DNA of 64,000 bases from Megaustenia siamemsis (Eukaryota > Mollusca > Gastropoda > Stylommatophora > Ariophantidae), in NCBI GenBank assembly GCA_032433765.1, contig JAVIAB010000025.1, positions 35,796,782 through 35,860,781 of the forward strand. Direction: 5' to 3'. This document shows, piece by piece, positions 22,820-35,700 of this stretch (its first letter is position 1; each line of letters starts with the position of its first letter). The translations under genes were made by a program, and so were the position numbers. The notes under the pieces were generated by a model. The model ran no database searches. It saw nothing but the letters and a program-made list of their open reading frames with translations, and had not been told where the DNA came from.

Positions 22820-23912
22820 GACGTCATTACACATGTTTTGATGAGCCATTGCCTTACACTTGTTTTGATGAGCCATTACCTTACACATGTTTTGATGGGT
22901 CATTACCTTACATTGCTTTCATGAGTCATTACCTTATACATGTTTTGATGAGTCATTACCTTACATTGCTTTCATGAGTCATTACCTTACACATGTGTTT
23001 GATGAGTCATTACCTTGCATTGCTTTCACGAATCATTACCTTACACATGTTATGATGAGTCATTACCTTACATTGCTTTCATGAGTCATTACCTTACACA
23101 TGTTATGATGAGTCATTACCTTACACATGTTTTGATGAGTTATTAGCTTACACATGTTTTGATGAGTCATTACCTTACACATGTTTTGATGAGTCATTAC
23201 CTTACACATGTTTTGATGAGTTATTAGCTTACACATGTTTTGATCAGTCATTACCCTACACATGTTTTGATGAGTCTTTACCTTACATATGTTTTGATCA
23301 GTCATTACCGTACACATGTTATTATGAGTCATTACCTTACACATTTTTTAATGAGTCATTACCTTACACATGTTTTGATGAGTCATTAGCTTACACATGC
23401 TTTGATGAGTCATTACCTTACTCATGTTTTGGTGAGTCATTATCTTACACATGTTTTGGAGAGTCAATAGCTTATAAATGTTTTGATGAATAATTTACAC
23501 ATGTTAAGATGAGTCAATACCTTACACATGCTCTGATGAGTCATTACATTGCACACGTTTTGATGAGTCATTACCCTACAAATGTTTTGATGAGCCGTTA
23601 CCGTACACATGTTTTGATGAGTTAATACCTTACACATGTTTTGATGAGTCAATACCTTACACATGTTTTGATGAATCAATACCTTACAAATGTTTTGATG
23701 AGTCAATACCTTACAAATGTTTTGATGAGTCACTACTTTCCACATGTTTTGATGAGTCAATACCTTACACATGTTTGATGAATCAATACCTTACAAATGT
23801 TTTGATGAGTCACTACTTTCCACATGTTTTGATGAGTCAATATCTTACACATGTTTTGATGAGTCATTACCTTACACATGTTTTGATGAGTCATTACCTT
23901 ATTTTGTTTTCT
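22820..23912. repeat. 27-bp minisatellite, about 40 copies
   Basis: Unit TCATTACCTTACACATGTTT followed by TGATGAG. The minus strand gives an open 9-residue repeat (NMCKVMTHQ) only because 27 is divisible by 3. Confidence 0.95.
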
Positions 23913-24304
23913 TTTTTTTTTAAGAAATTAAAGTTTTAAAATAAAATCCATTTTGGTGAAACAAACGAAAGTCTAACAGCGACTGAATAGGGTGCATTAC
24001 TGCAAGTGAGTGTTGGAACACTCGCAGCAGTCTTTGCTGACAGCACAGTCAGGAAATAACAGCAGAGCAGCACAGTCAGGAAATAACAGCAGAGCAGCAC
24101 AGTCAGGAAATAACAGCAGAGCAGCACAGTCAGGACAGCACAGTCAGGAAAAAACAGCAGAACAGCTGGAATTATAATCCACAGAAACACAGAACGTTGG
24201 TTGCAGTGTGACATGTTGAAGCAGTAGGGAGATCTGTCACAGTGATTGAAATGAACCAAAAGGGAGATCTGTCATAGAAAATTAACTGAAACAAAAGGGA
24301 GATT
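23913..24304 (-). other. Spacer with 27-bp pyrimidine repeat and possible terminal exon
   Basis: Four 27-bp units (24040-24150) read on minus as CTGTTATTTCCTGACTGTGC, a polypyrimidine-like motif, and lead to CTGTCAG at 24036-24042. The next minus-strand bases include the frame KDCCECSNTHLQ then a stop, and a second frame stays open to 23936. An alternative downstream exon of the CAP gene is possible, but neither frame can be confirmed. Confidence 0.25.
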
Positions 24305-25372
24305 TGTCACTAACATTGGTTTCTAAGTCTCCTCTATGATGTTTTTTAAGTCTCCTCTATGATGTTTTCTAAGCCTCCTCTATGATGTTTTCTAAGTCTC
24401 CTCTATGATGTTTTCTAAGTCTCCTCTATAATGTTTTCTAAGTCTCCTCTATAATGTTTTCTAAGTCTCCTCTATAATGTTTTCTAAGTCTCCTCTATGA
24501 TGTTTTCTAAGTCTCCTCTATGATGTTTTCTAAGTCTCCTCTATAATGTTTTCTAACCCTCCTCTATGATGTTTTCTAAGTCTCCTCTATGATGTTTTCT
24601 AAGTCTCATCTATAATGTTTTCTAAGTCTCCTCTATGATGTTTTCTAAGTCTCCTCTATGATGTTTTCTAAGTCTCATCTATAATGTTTTCTAAGTCTCC
24701 TCTATGATGTTTTCTAAGTCTCCTCTATGATGTTTTCTAAATCTCCTCTATAATGTTTTCTAAGTCTCCTCTATGATGTTTTCTAAGTCTCCTCTATGAT
24801 GTTTTCTAAGCCTCCTCTATGATGTTTTCTAAGCCTCCTCTATGATGTTTTCTAAGCCTCCTCTATGATGTTTTCTAAGCCTCCTCTATGATGTTTTCTA
24901 AGTCTCCTCTATGATGTTTTCTAAGCCTCCTCTATGATGTTTTCTAAGCCTCCTCTATGATGTTTTCTAAGTCCCCTCTATGATGTTTTCTAAGCCTCCT
25001 CTATGATGTTTTCTAAGTCTCCTCTATGATGTTTTCTAAGTCTCCTCTGTGATGTTTTCTAAATCTCCTCTGTGATGTTTTCTAAATCTCCTCTGTGATG
25101 TTTTCTAAATCTCCTCTGTGATGTTTTCTAAATCTCCTCTGTGATGTTTTCTAAGCCTCCTCTGTGATGTTTTCTAAATCTCCTCTGTGATGTTTTCTAA
25201 ATCTCCTCTGTGATGTTTTCTAAATCTCCTCTGTGATGTTTTCTAAATCTCCTCTGTGATGTTTTCTAAATCTCCTCTGTGATGTTTTCTAAGTCTCCTC
25301 TATGATGTTTTCTAAGTCTCCTCTATAATGTTTTCTAAGTCTCCTCTATAATGTTTTCTAAGTCTCCTCTGA
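24305..25372. repeat. 23-bp minisatellite, about 46 copies
   Basis: Unit TTTTCTAAGTCTCCTCTATG plus ATG. A block near 25045-25290 carries TCTGTGATG and AAATCTCC variants. Confidence 0.96.
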
Positions 25373-25604
25373 GTATTTGACATTTACTGTTGTCCCTGTG
25401 TGAACTTTCTTGATTATTGATTTTTTTTCACCAAAATTCACATTTCCCTATCAGTTTGTTTGTCATGAAGATTATCTTGATGTGCACTTGTCTTTTTCTT
25501 ATGCGTTTAAATCTGTAAATGTAGATCTACGGATGTTTTAATGTACAAGATTACTAAATTCTAATGCCAGTCTGATTATAATATTTCAATAATATATGTT
25601 TGCT
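25373..25604. other. Possible 3' untranslated/intron spacer of the CAP gene
   Basis: Unique AT-rich sequence downstream (minus strand) of the last CAP coding exon. No clear minus-strand AATAAA was found here. Confidence 0.35.
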
Positions 25605-25624
25605 TACCACATTCACATGCTCTT

Positions 25625-25673
25625 CTATTTCCTCTGGGCTGTCTTGTATGGCTTCCCATTATTAGTGTTACCG
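25625..25673 (-). CDS. CAP-domain secreted protein, exon 5 (C-terminal coding exon)
   Basis: The acceptor is TTTCTTTGTCTATGCCTGTAG on the minus strand, with AG at 25674-25675. The first base completes a split codon from exon 4 (phase 2), and the exon then reads GNTNNGKPYKTAQRK and stops at TAG (25625-25627). This completes the CRISP-type end motif C-H-Y-G-P-x-G-N started in exon 4 and adds the GKPY step common after it. A strong donor-like site, GTG|GTAAGCA, follows the stop (exon end would be 25618). Either the stop is followed by a 3' UTR intron or this is one of several alternative ends. An alternative phase-2 exon is described at 27939-28002. Confidence 0.6.
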
Positions 25674-25779
25674 CTACAGGCATAGACAAAGAAAATATAA
25701 CACGATTTATGATTTTTTTTTTTTTACATTTTCAGTCCCAAATGGACCTTACATGACTTCACCATTGCATATTTAAGTA

Positions 25780-25905
25780 ACTGGGTTGTACTTTCATTAA
25801 TGGGGCTGTGTTGTACTTTCATTAATGGGGCTGGGTTGTACTTTCATTAGTGGGGCTGGGTTGTACTTTCATTAGTGGGGCTGGGTTGTACTTTCATTAG
25901 TAGTC
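25780..25905. repeat. 25-26 bp tandem repeat, 5 copies
   Basis: Unit GGGTTGTACTTTCATTAGTG plus GGGCT, about 110 bp upstream (minus strand) of CAP exon 5. Confidence 0.93.
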
Positions 25906-26345
25906 TAATCCATATTTTTTGCTTGTCATGTTTAAGGCAGATATTAGGAAATGAGTAAATCAGGTTTTCACCCAAAAAGATGGAGTATGTTATATGAGGC
26001 GAGTTGGCCTGACAGCAGCATCGCAAGTTAACAAAGTAGAGAAAGTGATTGTGAGATTTCGAGACCAGATTTGAAACATATATATTGACCTTCTTATTAA
26101 TTGTTCAATAAAATGGACCAATGACAGACAGTCAGACCACTCCCACATTTAAAATACTTTATTTGGCTCGATCAGTAATTGTTTTCTTGTGATGTTTCAC
26201 ACCGAATGTTAATGATAAAAAGAGCAAAGTAAAGGAAAACATCGCGAAGTACTACAGTAGGAGATTTAAACCATTAATAGAATGAAAGCAAAGTACAACA
26301 AAGTACAAACTCCAGGCCTCTCGATGACTGGTTTCAGTAATGAAG
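25906..26345. other. Intron spacer of the CAP gene
   Basis: Unique AT-rich sequence. A minus-strand AATAAA lies at about 26158-26163, a possible polyadenylation signal for a transcript using the 27939-28002 exon. This is inference only. Confidence 0.35.
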
Positions 26346-27855
26346 TGATAGAAGGGCTCTACATAAAAGATCGCCATAGAAATACTCTACATAAAAGAAT
26401 GTCACAGAAATGCTCTACATAAAAGAATGTCACAGAAATGGTCTACATAAAAGAATGTCACAGAAATGGTCTACATAAAAGAATGTCACAGAAATGGTCT
26501 ACATAAAAGAATGTCACAGAAATGGTCTACATAAAAGAATGTCACAGAAATGGTCTACATAAAAGAATGTCACAGAAATGCTCTACATAAAAGAATGTCA
26601 CAGAAATGGTCTATATAAAAGAATGTCACATAAATGCTCTACCTAAAAGAATGTCACAGAAATTTTCTCCATAAAACAATGTCACGCAAATTTTCTACAT
26701 AAAACATTGTCACAGAAATGCTCTACATAAAAGAATGTCACAGAAATGCTCTACATAAAAGATCGCCATAGAAATGGTCTACATAAAAGAATGTCACAGA
26801 AATGCTCTACATAAAAGAATGTCACAGAAATAGTCTACATAAAAGAATGTCACAGAAATGGTCTACATAAAAGACCGCCATAGAAATGGTCTACATAAAA
26901 GAATGTCACAGAAATGCTCTACATAAAAGAATGTCACAGAAATGCTCTACATAAAAGAATGTCACAGAAATGCTCTACATAAAAGAATGTCACAGAAATG
27001 CTCTACATAAAAGAATGTCACAGAAATGCTCTACATAAAAGAATGTCACAGAAATGGTCTAAATAAAAGAATGTCACAGAAAGGTTCTACATAAAAGAAT
27101 GTCACAGAAATTCACTACATAAATAATGTCACATAAATGTTCTATATAAGAGAATGTCACAGAAATGGTCTACATAAAAGAATGTCACAGAAATGGTCTA
27201 CATAAAAGAATGTCACAGAAATGGTCTATATAAAAGAATGTCACAGAAATGGTCTACATAAAAGAATGTCACAGAAATGGTCTATATAAAAGTATGTCAC
27301 AGAAATGCTCTACATAAAGAATGTCACAGAGATGGTCTACATAAAAGAATGTCACAGAAATGCTCTACATAAAACAATGTCACAGAAATGGTCTATATAA
27401 AAGTATGTCACAGAAATGCTCTACATAAAAGAATGTCACAGAAATGCTCTACATTATATGTTATGTCACAGAAATGCTCTACATAAAAGAATGTCACAGA
27501 AATGCTCTACATAAAAGAATGTCACAGACATGATCTATATAAAAGAATGTCACAGAAATGATCTATATAAAAGAATGTCACCGAAATGCTCTACATAAAA
27601 GAATGTCACAGAAATGCTCTACATAAAAGAATGTCACAGAAATGGCCTCCATAAAAGAATGTCACAGAAATGCTCTACATAAAAGAATGTCACAGAAATG
27701 GTCTATATAAAAGAATGTCACAGAAATGGTCTACATAAAGAATGTCACAGAAATGCTCTACATAAAAGAATGTCACAGAAATGCTCTACATAAAAGAATG
27801 TCACAGAAATGCTCTACATAAAAGAATGTCACAGAAATGCTCTACCTAAAAGAAG
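26346..27855. repeat. 28-bp minisatellite, about 54 copies
   Basis: Unit GAAATGCTCTACATAAAAGA followed by ATGTCACA. GGTCTAC and GATCGCCATA variants are scattered along it. Confidence 0.96.
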
Positions 27856-27938
27856 GCTACAAAAGCCACATAAAGCAATTGCTGCTGTGTGCTCCACGCA
27901 TGAGTGTGAATGTGTGTGTAATAAATTGGTTCGTTACT

Positions 27939-28002
27939 TTAATTTGCCTGGTTGAGTTTTACTTGCATTTCTAGCCTTTGCTTTCCTGGCCAGGTTTGGC
28001 CG
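27939..28002 (-). CDS. Possible alternative terminal exon of the CAP gene
   Basis: An excellent minus-strand acceptor (TTACTTCTATTTTGTGATTTCAG) ends at 28003. The exon is compatible with exon 4 (phase 2) and would read GQTWPGKQRLEMQVKLNQAN then stop, paralleling GNTNNGKPYK in exon 5. A weak donor, CAA|GTAAAA, lies inside. It may be an alternative C-terminus, a decayed duplicate exon or chance. No transcript evidence is available here. Confidence 0.3.
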
Positions 28003-28135
28003 CTGAAATCACAAAATAGAAGTAAAGGAGAAATTGGTCAGCTCATTGAACCTAATACAAGCAGTCATATAAACATGTGCTTGCATGTCTATCGACGCAT
28101 AATATCGTGGGTCACATTTTGCGTCATTGTTACAG

Positions 28136-28980
28136 TTGTCTGACATCACAGTTGTCTAAACACTGACATTACAGTTGCCTAAACACTGACATTACAGTTG
28201 TCCAAACACTGACATTACAGTTGTCCAAACACTGACATTACAGTTGCCTAAACACTGGCATTACAGTTGCCTAAACACTGACATTACAGTTGCCTAAACA
28301 CTGACATTACAGTTCTAAACACTGACATTACAGTTGCCTAAACACTGACATTACAGTTGCCTAAACACTGACATTACAGTTCTAAACACTGACATTACAG
28401 TTGTCTAAACACTGACATTACAGTTGCCTAAACACTGACATTACAGTTGTCTAAACACTGACATTACAGTTGCCTAAACACTGACATTACAGTTCTAAAC
28501 ACTGACATTACAGTTGTCTAAACACTGACATTACAGTTGTCTAAACATTGACATTACAGTTGCCTAAACACTGACATTACAGTTGTCCAAACACTGACAT
28601 TACAGTTGTCTAAACACTGACATTACAGTTGTCTAAACACTGACATTACAGTTGTCTAAACATTGACATTACAGTTGCCTAAACACTGACATTACAGTTG
28701 TCCAAACACTGACATTACAGTTGTCTAAACACTGAAATTACAGTTGTCTAAACACTGACATTACAGCTGTCTAAACACTGACATTACAGTTCTAAACACT
28801 GACATTACAGTTGTCTAAACACTGGCATTACAGTTGCCTAAACACTGACCATACAGTTCTAAACACTGACATTACAGTTGTCTAAACACTGACATTACAG
28901 TTGTCTAAACACTGACATTACAGTTGTCTAAACACTGACATTACAGTTGTCTAAACACTGACATTACAGCTGGCTAGACA
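28136..28980. repeat. 23-bp minisatellite, about 37 copies
   Basis: Unit ACACTGACATTACAGTTGTC plus TAA, with TTGCC and shortened TTC variants. Confidence 0.96.
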
Positions 28981-29239
28981 TGACGTTACAATATGCCTCG
29001 TCTCTAACATCTCACTTTAGGTTAATCGTTGCAAAGATTGATGTCCTGCCAAGTAACCATGTTTCTGAATTCCCCCCATGTCCCCAACATCCCTCCATTA
29101 TTCCCCATCCTACCTTTACTTTAGCAAACAAAGACCAACCAACGAGCCAACCAACGAGTCAACCAACGAGCCAAACAACGATTCCACATATCCTGGATTT
29201 CCAGCAAACAAACGCATACACTACTACTACTTCAATATA
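28981..29239. other. Spacer with small 12-bp repeat
   Basis: Unique apart from about four CCAACCAACGAG-type units at 29137-29180. No exon recognised. Confidence 0.5.
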
Positions 29240-29812
29240 ACAGCAACCCATAGTGATAGCAACATACTCAGTGACAGCAACACACTCAGTGATAACAACC
29301 CCAAGTGATAGCAACACACTCAGTGACACCAACACCCTCAATGATAGCAACACACTCAGTGACACCAACACCCTCAATGATAGCAACACACTCAGTGACA
29401 ACAACACCCTCAATGATAGCAACACACTCAGTGACACCAACACCCTCAGTGACAGCAACACCCTCAGTCACACCAACACACTCAGTGACAGTAACACACT
29501 CAGTCACACCAACACAATCAGTGACAGCAACACCCTCAATGACAGTAACACCCACAGTGACAGCAACACACTCAGTGACACCAACACACTCAGTGACACC
29601 AACACACTCAGTGACACCAACACACTCAGTGACAGCAACACCCTCAGTAACACCAGCACACTCAATGACAGCAAAACACTCAGTGACACCAACACACTCA
29701 GTGACGGCAACACCCTCAGTGACACCAACACACTCAGTGACAGCAACACCCTCAGTGACAGCAACACACTCAGTGACAGCAACACCCTCAGTGACAGCAA
29801 CACACTCAGTGG
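29240..29812. repeat. 18-bp minisatellite, about 32 copies, open in several frames
   Basis: Unit CACTCAGTGACAGCAACA. The long frames (SNTLSD on plus, VAVTEC on minus) reflect the period of 18, not coding selection. Confidence 0.95.
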
Positions 29813-29894
29813 GGAGGAGGAAGATGGGTAACAAGTGAAAGTTGACTATTAATTTGGGAAGTAACAAAAGTGAACATGTAAAAGAGTGGGATAG

Positions 29895-30296
29895 AAGCAA
29901 GGAATTAAGTTGACATGGAAGTAAACAATTAAGTTGTGATGGAAGTAAACAAATAAGTTGGCATGGAAGTAAACAAATAAGTTATGATGGAAGTAAACAA
30001 ATAAGTTGTGATAGAAGTAAACAAATAAGTTAGCATGGAAGTAAACAAATAAGTTAGCATGGAAGTAAACAAATAAGTTAGCATGGAAGTAAACAAATAA
30101 GTTATGATGGAAGTAAACAAATCAGTTATGATGGAAGTAAACAAATAAGTTATGATGAAAGTAAACAAATAAGTTATGATGGAAGTAGACAAATAAATTA
30201 TGATGGAAGTAGACAAATAAGTTATGATGGAAGTAGACAAATAAGTTATGTTGGAAGTAAACAAATAAGTTATGATGGAAGTAAACAAATAAGTTG
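29895..30296. repeat. 24-bp minisatellite, about 17 copies
   Basis: Unit GTAAACAAATAAGTTATGAT plus GGAA. The open minus-strand 8-residue repeat (FTSIITYL) is a period effect. Confidence 0.95.
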
Positions 30297-30434
30297 AAAT
30301 GACTTTCAATCGAAAAGAACAACTCAACGAATCCACGCATGCTTGATCATGACTTCAGTCTGCCCTAGCAAAGACACGAAGCTGAGGGCGGACAATAATC
30401 ACAGAGCAGTCATATGTTACATCTGTATGGATAT

Positions 30435-31059
30435 CTTCTTCTTCTGCGGTCATGACGTCATTCAGACTAGGATTCCGGACTCTCTTATGAAGGCAGCTGT
30501 CTGTTTAAGTGATTGGGTTGCCCCGTATAGTTTCTCTTCCAGTGAGGTGGGTGTGGACCACATTGTCCTTCTCAGGTCTGTGTACTGGGGGCAATCCTGT
30601 AGAACATGTTTTGTTGTCATGTTATCCAGTGTGCAGTGGCATTGGCTGGTAGTTCCTATTTTGGGTTAAGTGAACATGTGGTTTCTCATTCTGTTGTGGT
30701 CAGTACGTAGGCGAAGTATGATGACTTGATCCCTCCTAGATAGTTGGAGGTATCCGTCCCTCTCGTTATACTTTGAGTGTTCTTGTTTCCATTTTTCATG
30801 ACACTTTCCTTTGATGATGGATTTGGCTTCATCGTAGCTGACCAGATAGTTCTCTTGTGGTAATCTTCCTCTCTCTTTAGCTAATTTGTCTGCGCGTTCG
30901 TTTACGTGTATATTACAGTGTGATGGTATCCACTGGATGACCACTCTCTGGAAATTATAGCACATCTGCTAAGGGTTGTTCTCAAGTCATCTAGCTCACT
31001 GTTCCTGTGGGTTTTTAGAGCTGTTAGGACTGACAGTGCATCAGTCAGTATCGCCAATT
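30435..31059 (-). mobile_element. RNase-H LINE D copy 1, 5'-truncated, with target duplication
   Basis: Flanked by TGTATGGATAT at 30424-30434 and 31060-31070. The minus strand encodes the third RNase H motif (LTDALSVLTALK), then after a frameshift near 30960 WIPSHCNIHVNERADKLAKE, then RTDHNRMRNHM, a stop, and a zinc-like QCHCTLDNMTTKHVLQDCPQ. The C-terminus is AAFIRESGILV. The tail is GAAGAAGAAG. It is a different lineage from LINE C. Confidence 0.9.
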
Positions 31060-31109
31060 TGTATGGATATAAGAAGCTGTGTGGATATAAGAATCAACAA
31101 GAAGAAAAA

Positions 31110-31134
31110 CGTTTTGGCTATTAGTCTTCATCAG
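31110..31134 (-). ncRNA. Hammerhead-like motif with intact CTGATGA box
   Basis: The minus strand reads CTGATGAAGACTAATAGCC, then AAAAC and GTTT. The CTGATGA box is perfect, and the second box is AAAAC instead of GAAAC. A Penelope-like terminal remnant is the likely source. Confidence 0.5.
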
Positions 31135-31326
31135 CATGAAAAGAGTGTCCGAGGACAGTCCTTGACAAAATGCGAGGCGTGTTATGTGATGACAGAGCTT
31201 GTTCCTGAGGTCTTGACATATTTGTAGCAATCATCTCCGAAAGTTCTTTAACCACAGCCCCCTTACCAGACACACTTCTGGAGGCAGCTGCCCACATTCA
31301 CACATCTTCTCTTTACATCTGCTTAC

Positions 31327-31436
31327 CTTGGCCCGTAGTGGCACACAACGAGGTATGCTCTACCAAGCCGAGAACCCTGTAGTTTATCACAGTACTTGAT
31401 ACCACAACCAACCGCTTTGGTCTCAGCCCACACAAG
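31327..31436 (-). CDS. CAP-domain secreted protein, exon 4
   Basis: The 110-nt exon lies between a CTGCTCCTTGTTTAG acceptor (AG at 31437-31438) and a CCAAG|GTAAGCAG donor, phase 0 in and phase 2 out. It encodes LVWAETKAVGCGIKYCDKL, then GRAYLVVCHYGP. Joined after HYTQ in exon 3, the start completes CRISP signature 1 (HYTQ-LVW-x-x-T). The LVVCHYGP part begins signature 2, completed in exon 5. The two cysteines of GCGIKYC and that of VVCHY are the conserved disulfide positions of secreted CAP proteins. A Penelope-like remnant lies on its donor side and a 14-bp array starts 89 bp from its acceptor. Confidence 0.93.
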
Positions 31437-31524
31437 CTAAACAAGGAGCAGACAATAAACTGATTTTAACCCCAAAATAACAACACGTTAGACATTTTAT
31501 CTATAGTTATATCTGTTCTCAAGG

Positions 31525-31995
31525 ATGCCAATAAATGCAATACTTTATATAACATCACAAATACAACAAAGGATATACAACATGGGATTTACAACATGGG
31601 ATATACAACATGGGATATACAACAGGATAAACAACAAGGGATATACAACATGGGATATACAACATGAGATATACAACAGGACAAACAACATGGGATATAC
31701 AACAGGAAATACAACATGAGATATACAACAGGACAACAACATGGGGTATACAACATGAGATATACAACAGGATAAACAACATGGGATATACAACATGAGA
31801 TATACAACAGGATATGCAACATGGGACATACAACAGGATATGCAACATGGGACATACAACATGGGACATACAACATGGGATATACAACATGAGATATACA
31901 ACATAGGATATACAACATGGGATATACAACATAGGATATACAACATAGGATATACAACATGGGATATACAACATAGGATATACAACATAGGATAT
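31525..31995. repeat. 14-bp minisatellite, left part, about 33 copies
   Basis: Unit GATATACAACATGG with AACAGGATA and CATAGGA variants. It is interrupted by LINE A copy 2 and continues at 32751. Confidence 0.95.
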
Positions 31996-32750
31996 CATCA
32001 TCAAGTACCGGGCCTAGTGGCGTAGGTGACCATGTCTCTCCACAACTTTCAATCTCGGCAGCTATTTATCATTTCTGTTGTTGACCTTCTGCCAAGCCAT
32101 TCTCTTAAGCTGTCTGTTATTTTTTCTCTTTGCTTCCCTCTATCTCTTAGTCCCTCAATTTTTCCAGTTGTTACAATATATTCCAGCTGTTCTCTTCTCA
32201 TTACATGGCCAAAAAATTATGATTATCTCTTCCTAACATTGGAAATTAGCTCTCTTTTTGCTTTGACCTTTCTCAGAACCTCTTCATTACTCTTCTTAGC
32301 TATCCATGGTATTCTCAACATTCTTCTGTAAAACCACATTTCTACAGACTCCAGTGATTTTCTTGTCTGTTGTCCTATTGTCCATGATTCGCATCCATAT
32401 GTTAAGACTGGCTCTACATAACATTTAAGAACTCTTTTTCTTGTTTCTATTGTCAAAAATGGATTGCATAGAATTTCCTAATTTTTTGGAAAGCTGCTTT
32501 TGCCTGAGCCATTCTGCATCTCATCTATGTTGTACATCTTCCGTCTGAGGTGAACAAAGTTCCCAAATATTTAAATTCATTTACCTGTTTTAATATTGTT
32601 CCACTTGTCTTTATTTTGCACTGAGGTGATGTCTTTTGCTTTGTTGTTACCATTACCTCTGTCTTTTTGCTATTAAGGCTGAGTCCTTTATTTTTGCTTT
32701 CTTTGACTATAATGTCCAACATTTCTTGTAACTCATGTTCACTCTTAGCG
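31996..32750 (-). mobile_element. LINE A copy 2, 5'-truncated, inside the 14-bp array
   Basis: The element starts just after RT motif C (AKSEHELQEMLDIIVKES) and carries the thumb (VLTYGCESWTIGQQTRKSLE) and the C-terminal block to CTTGATGATG. Array sequence CAACATAGGATAT occurs at both borders (31983-31995 and 32751-32763), consistent with a 13-bp target duplication within periodic DNA. Confidence 0.9.
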
Positions 32751-33335
32751 CAACATAGGATATACAACAGGATAAACAACATGGGATATACAACATGGGA
32801 TATACAACATAGGATATACAACATAGGATATACAACATGGGATATACAACATGGGATATACAACATGGGATATGCAACATAGGATATACAACATGGGATA
32901 TACAACATGATAAACAATATGAGATATACAACATAGGATATATACAACATAGGATATACAACATGTGATATATACAACATAGGATATACAACATGGGATA
33001 TATACAACATAGGATATACAACATGGGATATACAACATGATAAACAATATGAGATATACAACATTGGATATATACAACATAGGATATACAACATGGAATA
33101 TACAACATGGGATATATACAACATGGGATATACAACATGGATATACAACTTGGGATATACAACAGGATAAACAACATGGGATATACAACATGGGATATAC
33201 AACATGAGATATACAACAGGATAAACAACAAGGGATATACAACAACGGATATACAACATGGGATATACAACAGGATAAACACATGGATATACACAGGATA
33301 TACAACATGGGATATACAACATAGGATATACAAGA
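32751..33335. repeat. 14-bp minisatellite, right part, about 42 copies
   Basis: Continuation of the array at 31525, with extra ATATAC length variants. Long minus-strand frames rich in CCISHVVYPMLY are period artefacts. Confidence 0.95.
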
Positions 33336-33599
33336 TGTGACATAATAACCTCAACATTTATTGTCTTGTCTGAGAAGAGTGGCCAGTGCAACCGAATTGA
33401 GAACACAAAAAATACAACAACTTGTTAAAGAAGTAAACAAAACTATGATAACAAACTGAGAAAAGAACAAAACCCACAAGACTATATCAAGAAAGATGCA
33501 CAGATTCTAGACAGGTTGAAGAATATACTATCTAGAACATAACACAAGGTGGTAAATGTGAGACAGAAGTAACAAAAGAAGATTAGAGCAAAAAACAAA
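33336..33599. other. Spacer, nothing certain
   Basis: Unique A-rich (plus) sequence. A plus-strand stretch KLRKEQNPQDYIKKDAQILD looks protein-like but has no splice context. Confidence 0.3.
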
Positions 33600-35117
33600 T
33601 GTTATTGTAGTTATGTTAGTTGAGCTATTAGTTTTCGGAGAAAAGATAGTTATTGTTGTTATGTTAGTGGAGGCATTAGTTTCGGAGAAAAGATAGTTAT
33701 TGTTGTTATGTTAGTGGAGGCATTAGTTTCGGAGAAAAGATAGTTATTGTTGTTATGTTAGTGGAGGCATTAGTTTCGGAGAAAAGATAGTTATTGTTGT
33801 TATGTTAGTGGAGGCATTTGTTTAGGAGATAAGATAGTTATTGTTGTTATGTTAGTGGAGGCATTAGTTTAGGAGATAAGATAGTTATTGTTGTTATGTT
33901 AGTGGAGGCATTAGTTTCGGAGAAAAGATAGTTATTGTTGTTATGTTAGTGGAGGCATTAGTTTAGGAGATAAGATAGTTATTGTTGTTATGTTAGTGGA
34001 GGCATTTGTTTAGGAGATAAGATAGTTATTGTTGTTATGTTAGTGGAGGCATTAGTTTAGGAGAAAAGATAGTTATTGTTGTTATGTTAGTGGAGGCATT
34101 AGTTTAGGAGATAAGATAGTTATTGTTGTTATGTTTAGTGGAGGCATTAGTTTAGGAGATAAGATAGTTATTGTTGTTATGTTAGTGGAGGCATTAGTTT
34201 AGGAGATAAGATAGTTATTGTTGTTATGTTAGTGGAGGCATTAGTTTAGGAGATAAGATAGTTATTGTTTTATGTTAGTGGAGGCATTTGTTTAGGAGAT
34301 AAGATAGTTATTGTTGTTATGTTAGTGGAGGCATTAGTTTAGGAGATAAGATAGTTATTGTTGTTATGTTAGTGGAGGCATTAGTTTAGGAGATAAGATA
34401 GTTATTGTTGTTATGTTAGTGGAGGCATTAGTTTAGGAGGTAAGATAGTTATTGTTGTTATGTTAGTGGAGGCATTAGTTTAGGAGATAAGATAGTTATT
34501 GTTGTTATGTTAGTGGAGGCATTAGTTTAGGAGATAAGATAGTTATTGTTGTTATGTTAGTGGAGGCATTTGTTTAGGAGATAAGATAGTTATTGTTGTT
34601 ATGTTAGTGGAGGCATTAGTTTAGGAGATAAGATAGTTATTGTTGTTATGTTAGTGGAGGCATTAGTTTAGGAGATAAGATAGTTATTGTTGTTATGTTA
34701 GTGGAGGCATTAGTTTAGGAGGTAAGATAGTTATTGTTGTTATGTTAGTGGAGGCATTAGTTTAGGAGATAAGATAGTTATTGTTGTTATGTTAGTGGAG
34801 GCATTAGTTTAGGAGATAAGATAGTTATTGTTGTTATGTTAGTGGAGGCATTAGTTTAGGAGATAAGATAGTTATTGTTGTTATGTTAGTGGAGGCATTA
34901 GTTTAGGAGATAAGATAGTTATTGTTGTTATGTTAGTGGAGGCATTAGTTTAGGAGATAAGATAGTTATTGTTGTTATGTTAGTGGAGGCATTAGTTTTA
35001 GGAGGTAAGATAGTTATTGTTGTTATGTTAGTGGAGGCATTAGTTTAGGAGGTAAGATAGTTATTGTTGTTATGTTAGTGGAGGCATTAGTTTAGGAGAT
35101 AAGATAGTTATTGTTGT
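33600..35117. repeat. 47-bp minisatellite, about 32 copies
   Basis: Unit contains GTTATTGTTGTTATGTTAGT, GGAGGCATTAGTTT and AGGAGATAAGATA. Early units have CGGAGAAAAG. Very low divergence suggests recent expansion. Confidence 0.97.
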
Positions 35118-35700
35118 GATGGCTCTGTTCTGTGCGAACATCTCTATCTCATTGAGGGAGCCGATTCCTGCTGCTCCCGCCTCTCTCATCAATGTTTTTC
35201 TCAGAGTCGCTCTGGGTCTTCCTCCTTTCCTCTTACCTGTCGTTTCCCACATGAGGGCTTGCTTTTTTATTCGGTTATTATCTCTTCTCATCACATGTCC
35301 AACATATGACCATCGTCTTTTCTTTATTACTGAAGATATTAGTGGTTGATTGGCGATTTCTCTAATTTCCACGTTTGTTTTGAATTCGTTCCACGCTATA
35401 CCAAGTATTTTCCTTAAACATTTATTTTCGAATGCGTTCAACTTTGTTTCTATGTCTTTTGTTGTTTTCCAGCTTTCACACGCATACGTAAGGGTTGATA
35501 GTACATTTGATTTGAATAGCCTAAGTTTTGTGTTTGTGCTGATGAGTTTTGATTTCCACAACTTTTCAAGGCTTCTGAAAGACATTGCTGCTTTAGCTAT
35601 TAAAGTTGTGGTAATGACACATCGTAAATTGTTGAAGGCACTCATTTGATTTGTTGTGCCTCTTTGTTTAATAACAACATCACTGAGCACAACAGCAGAC
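35118..35700 (-). mobile_element. LINE E, 3' coding fragment
   Basis: The minus strand is open for about 200 codons and encodes the RT thumb and C-terminus: SLEKLWKSKLISTNTKLRLF, LTYACESWKTTKDIE, NKCLRKILGI, RRWSYVGHVMRRDNNRI and GKRKGGRPRATLRKT. This end type is distinct from A-D. It abuts the 47-bp array. Confidence 0.85.
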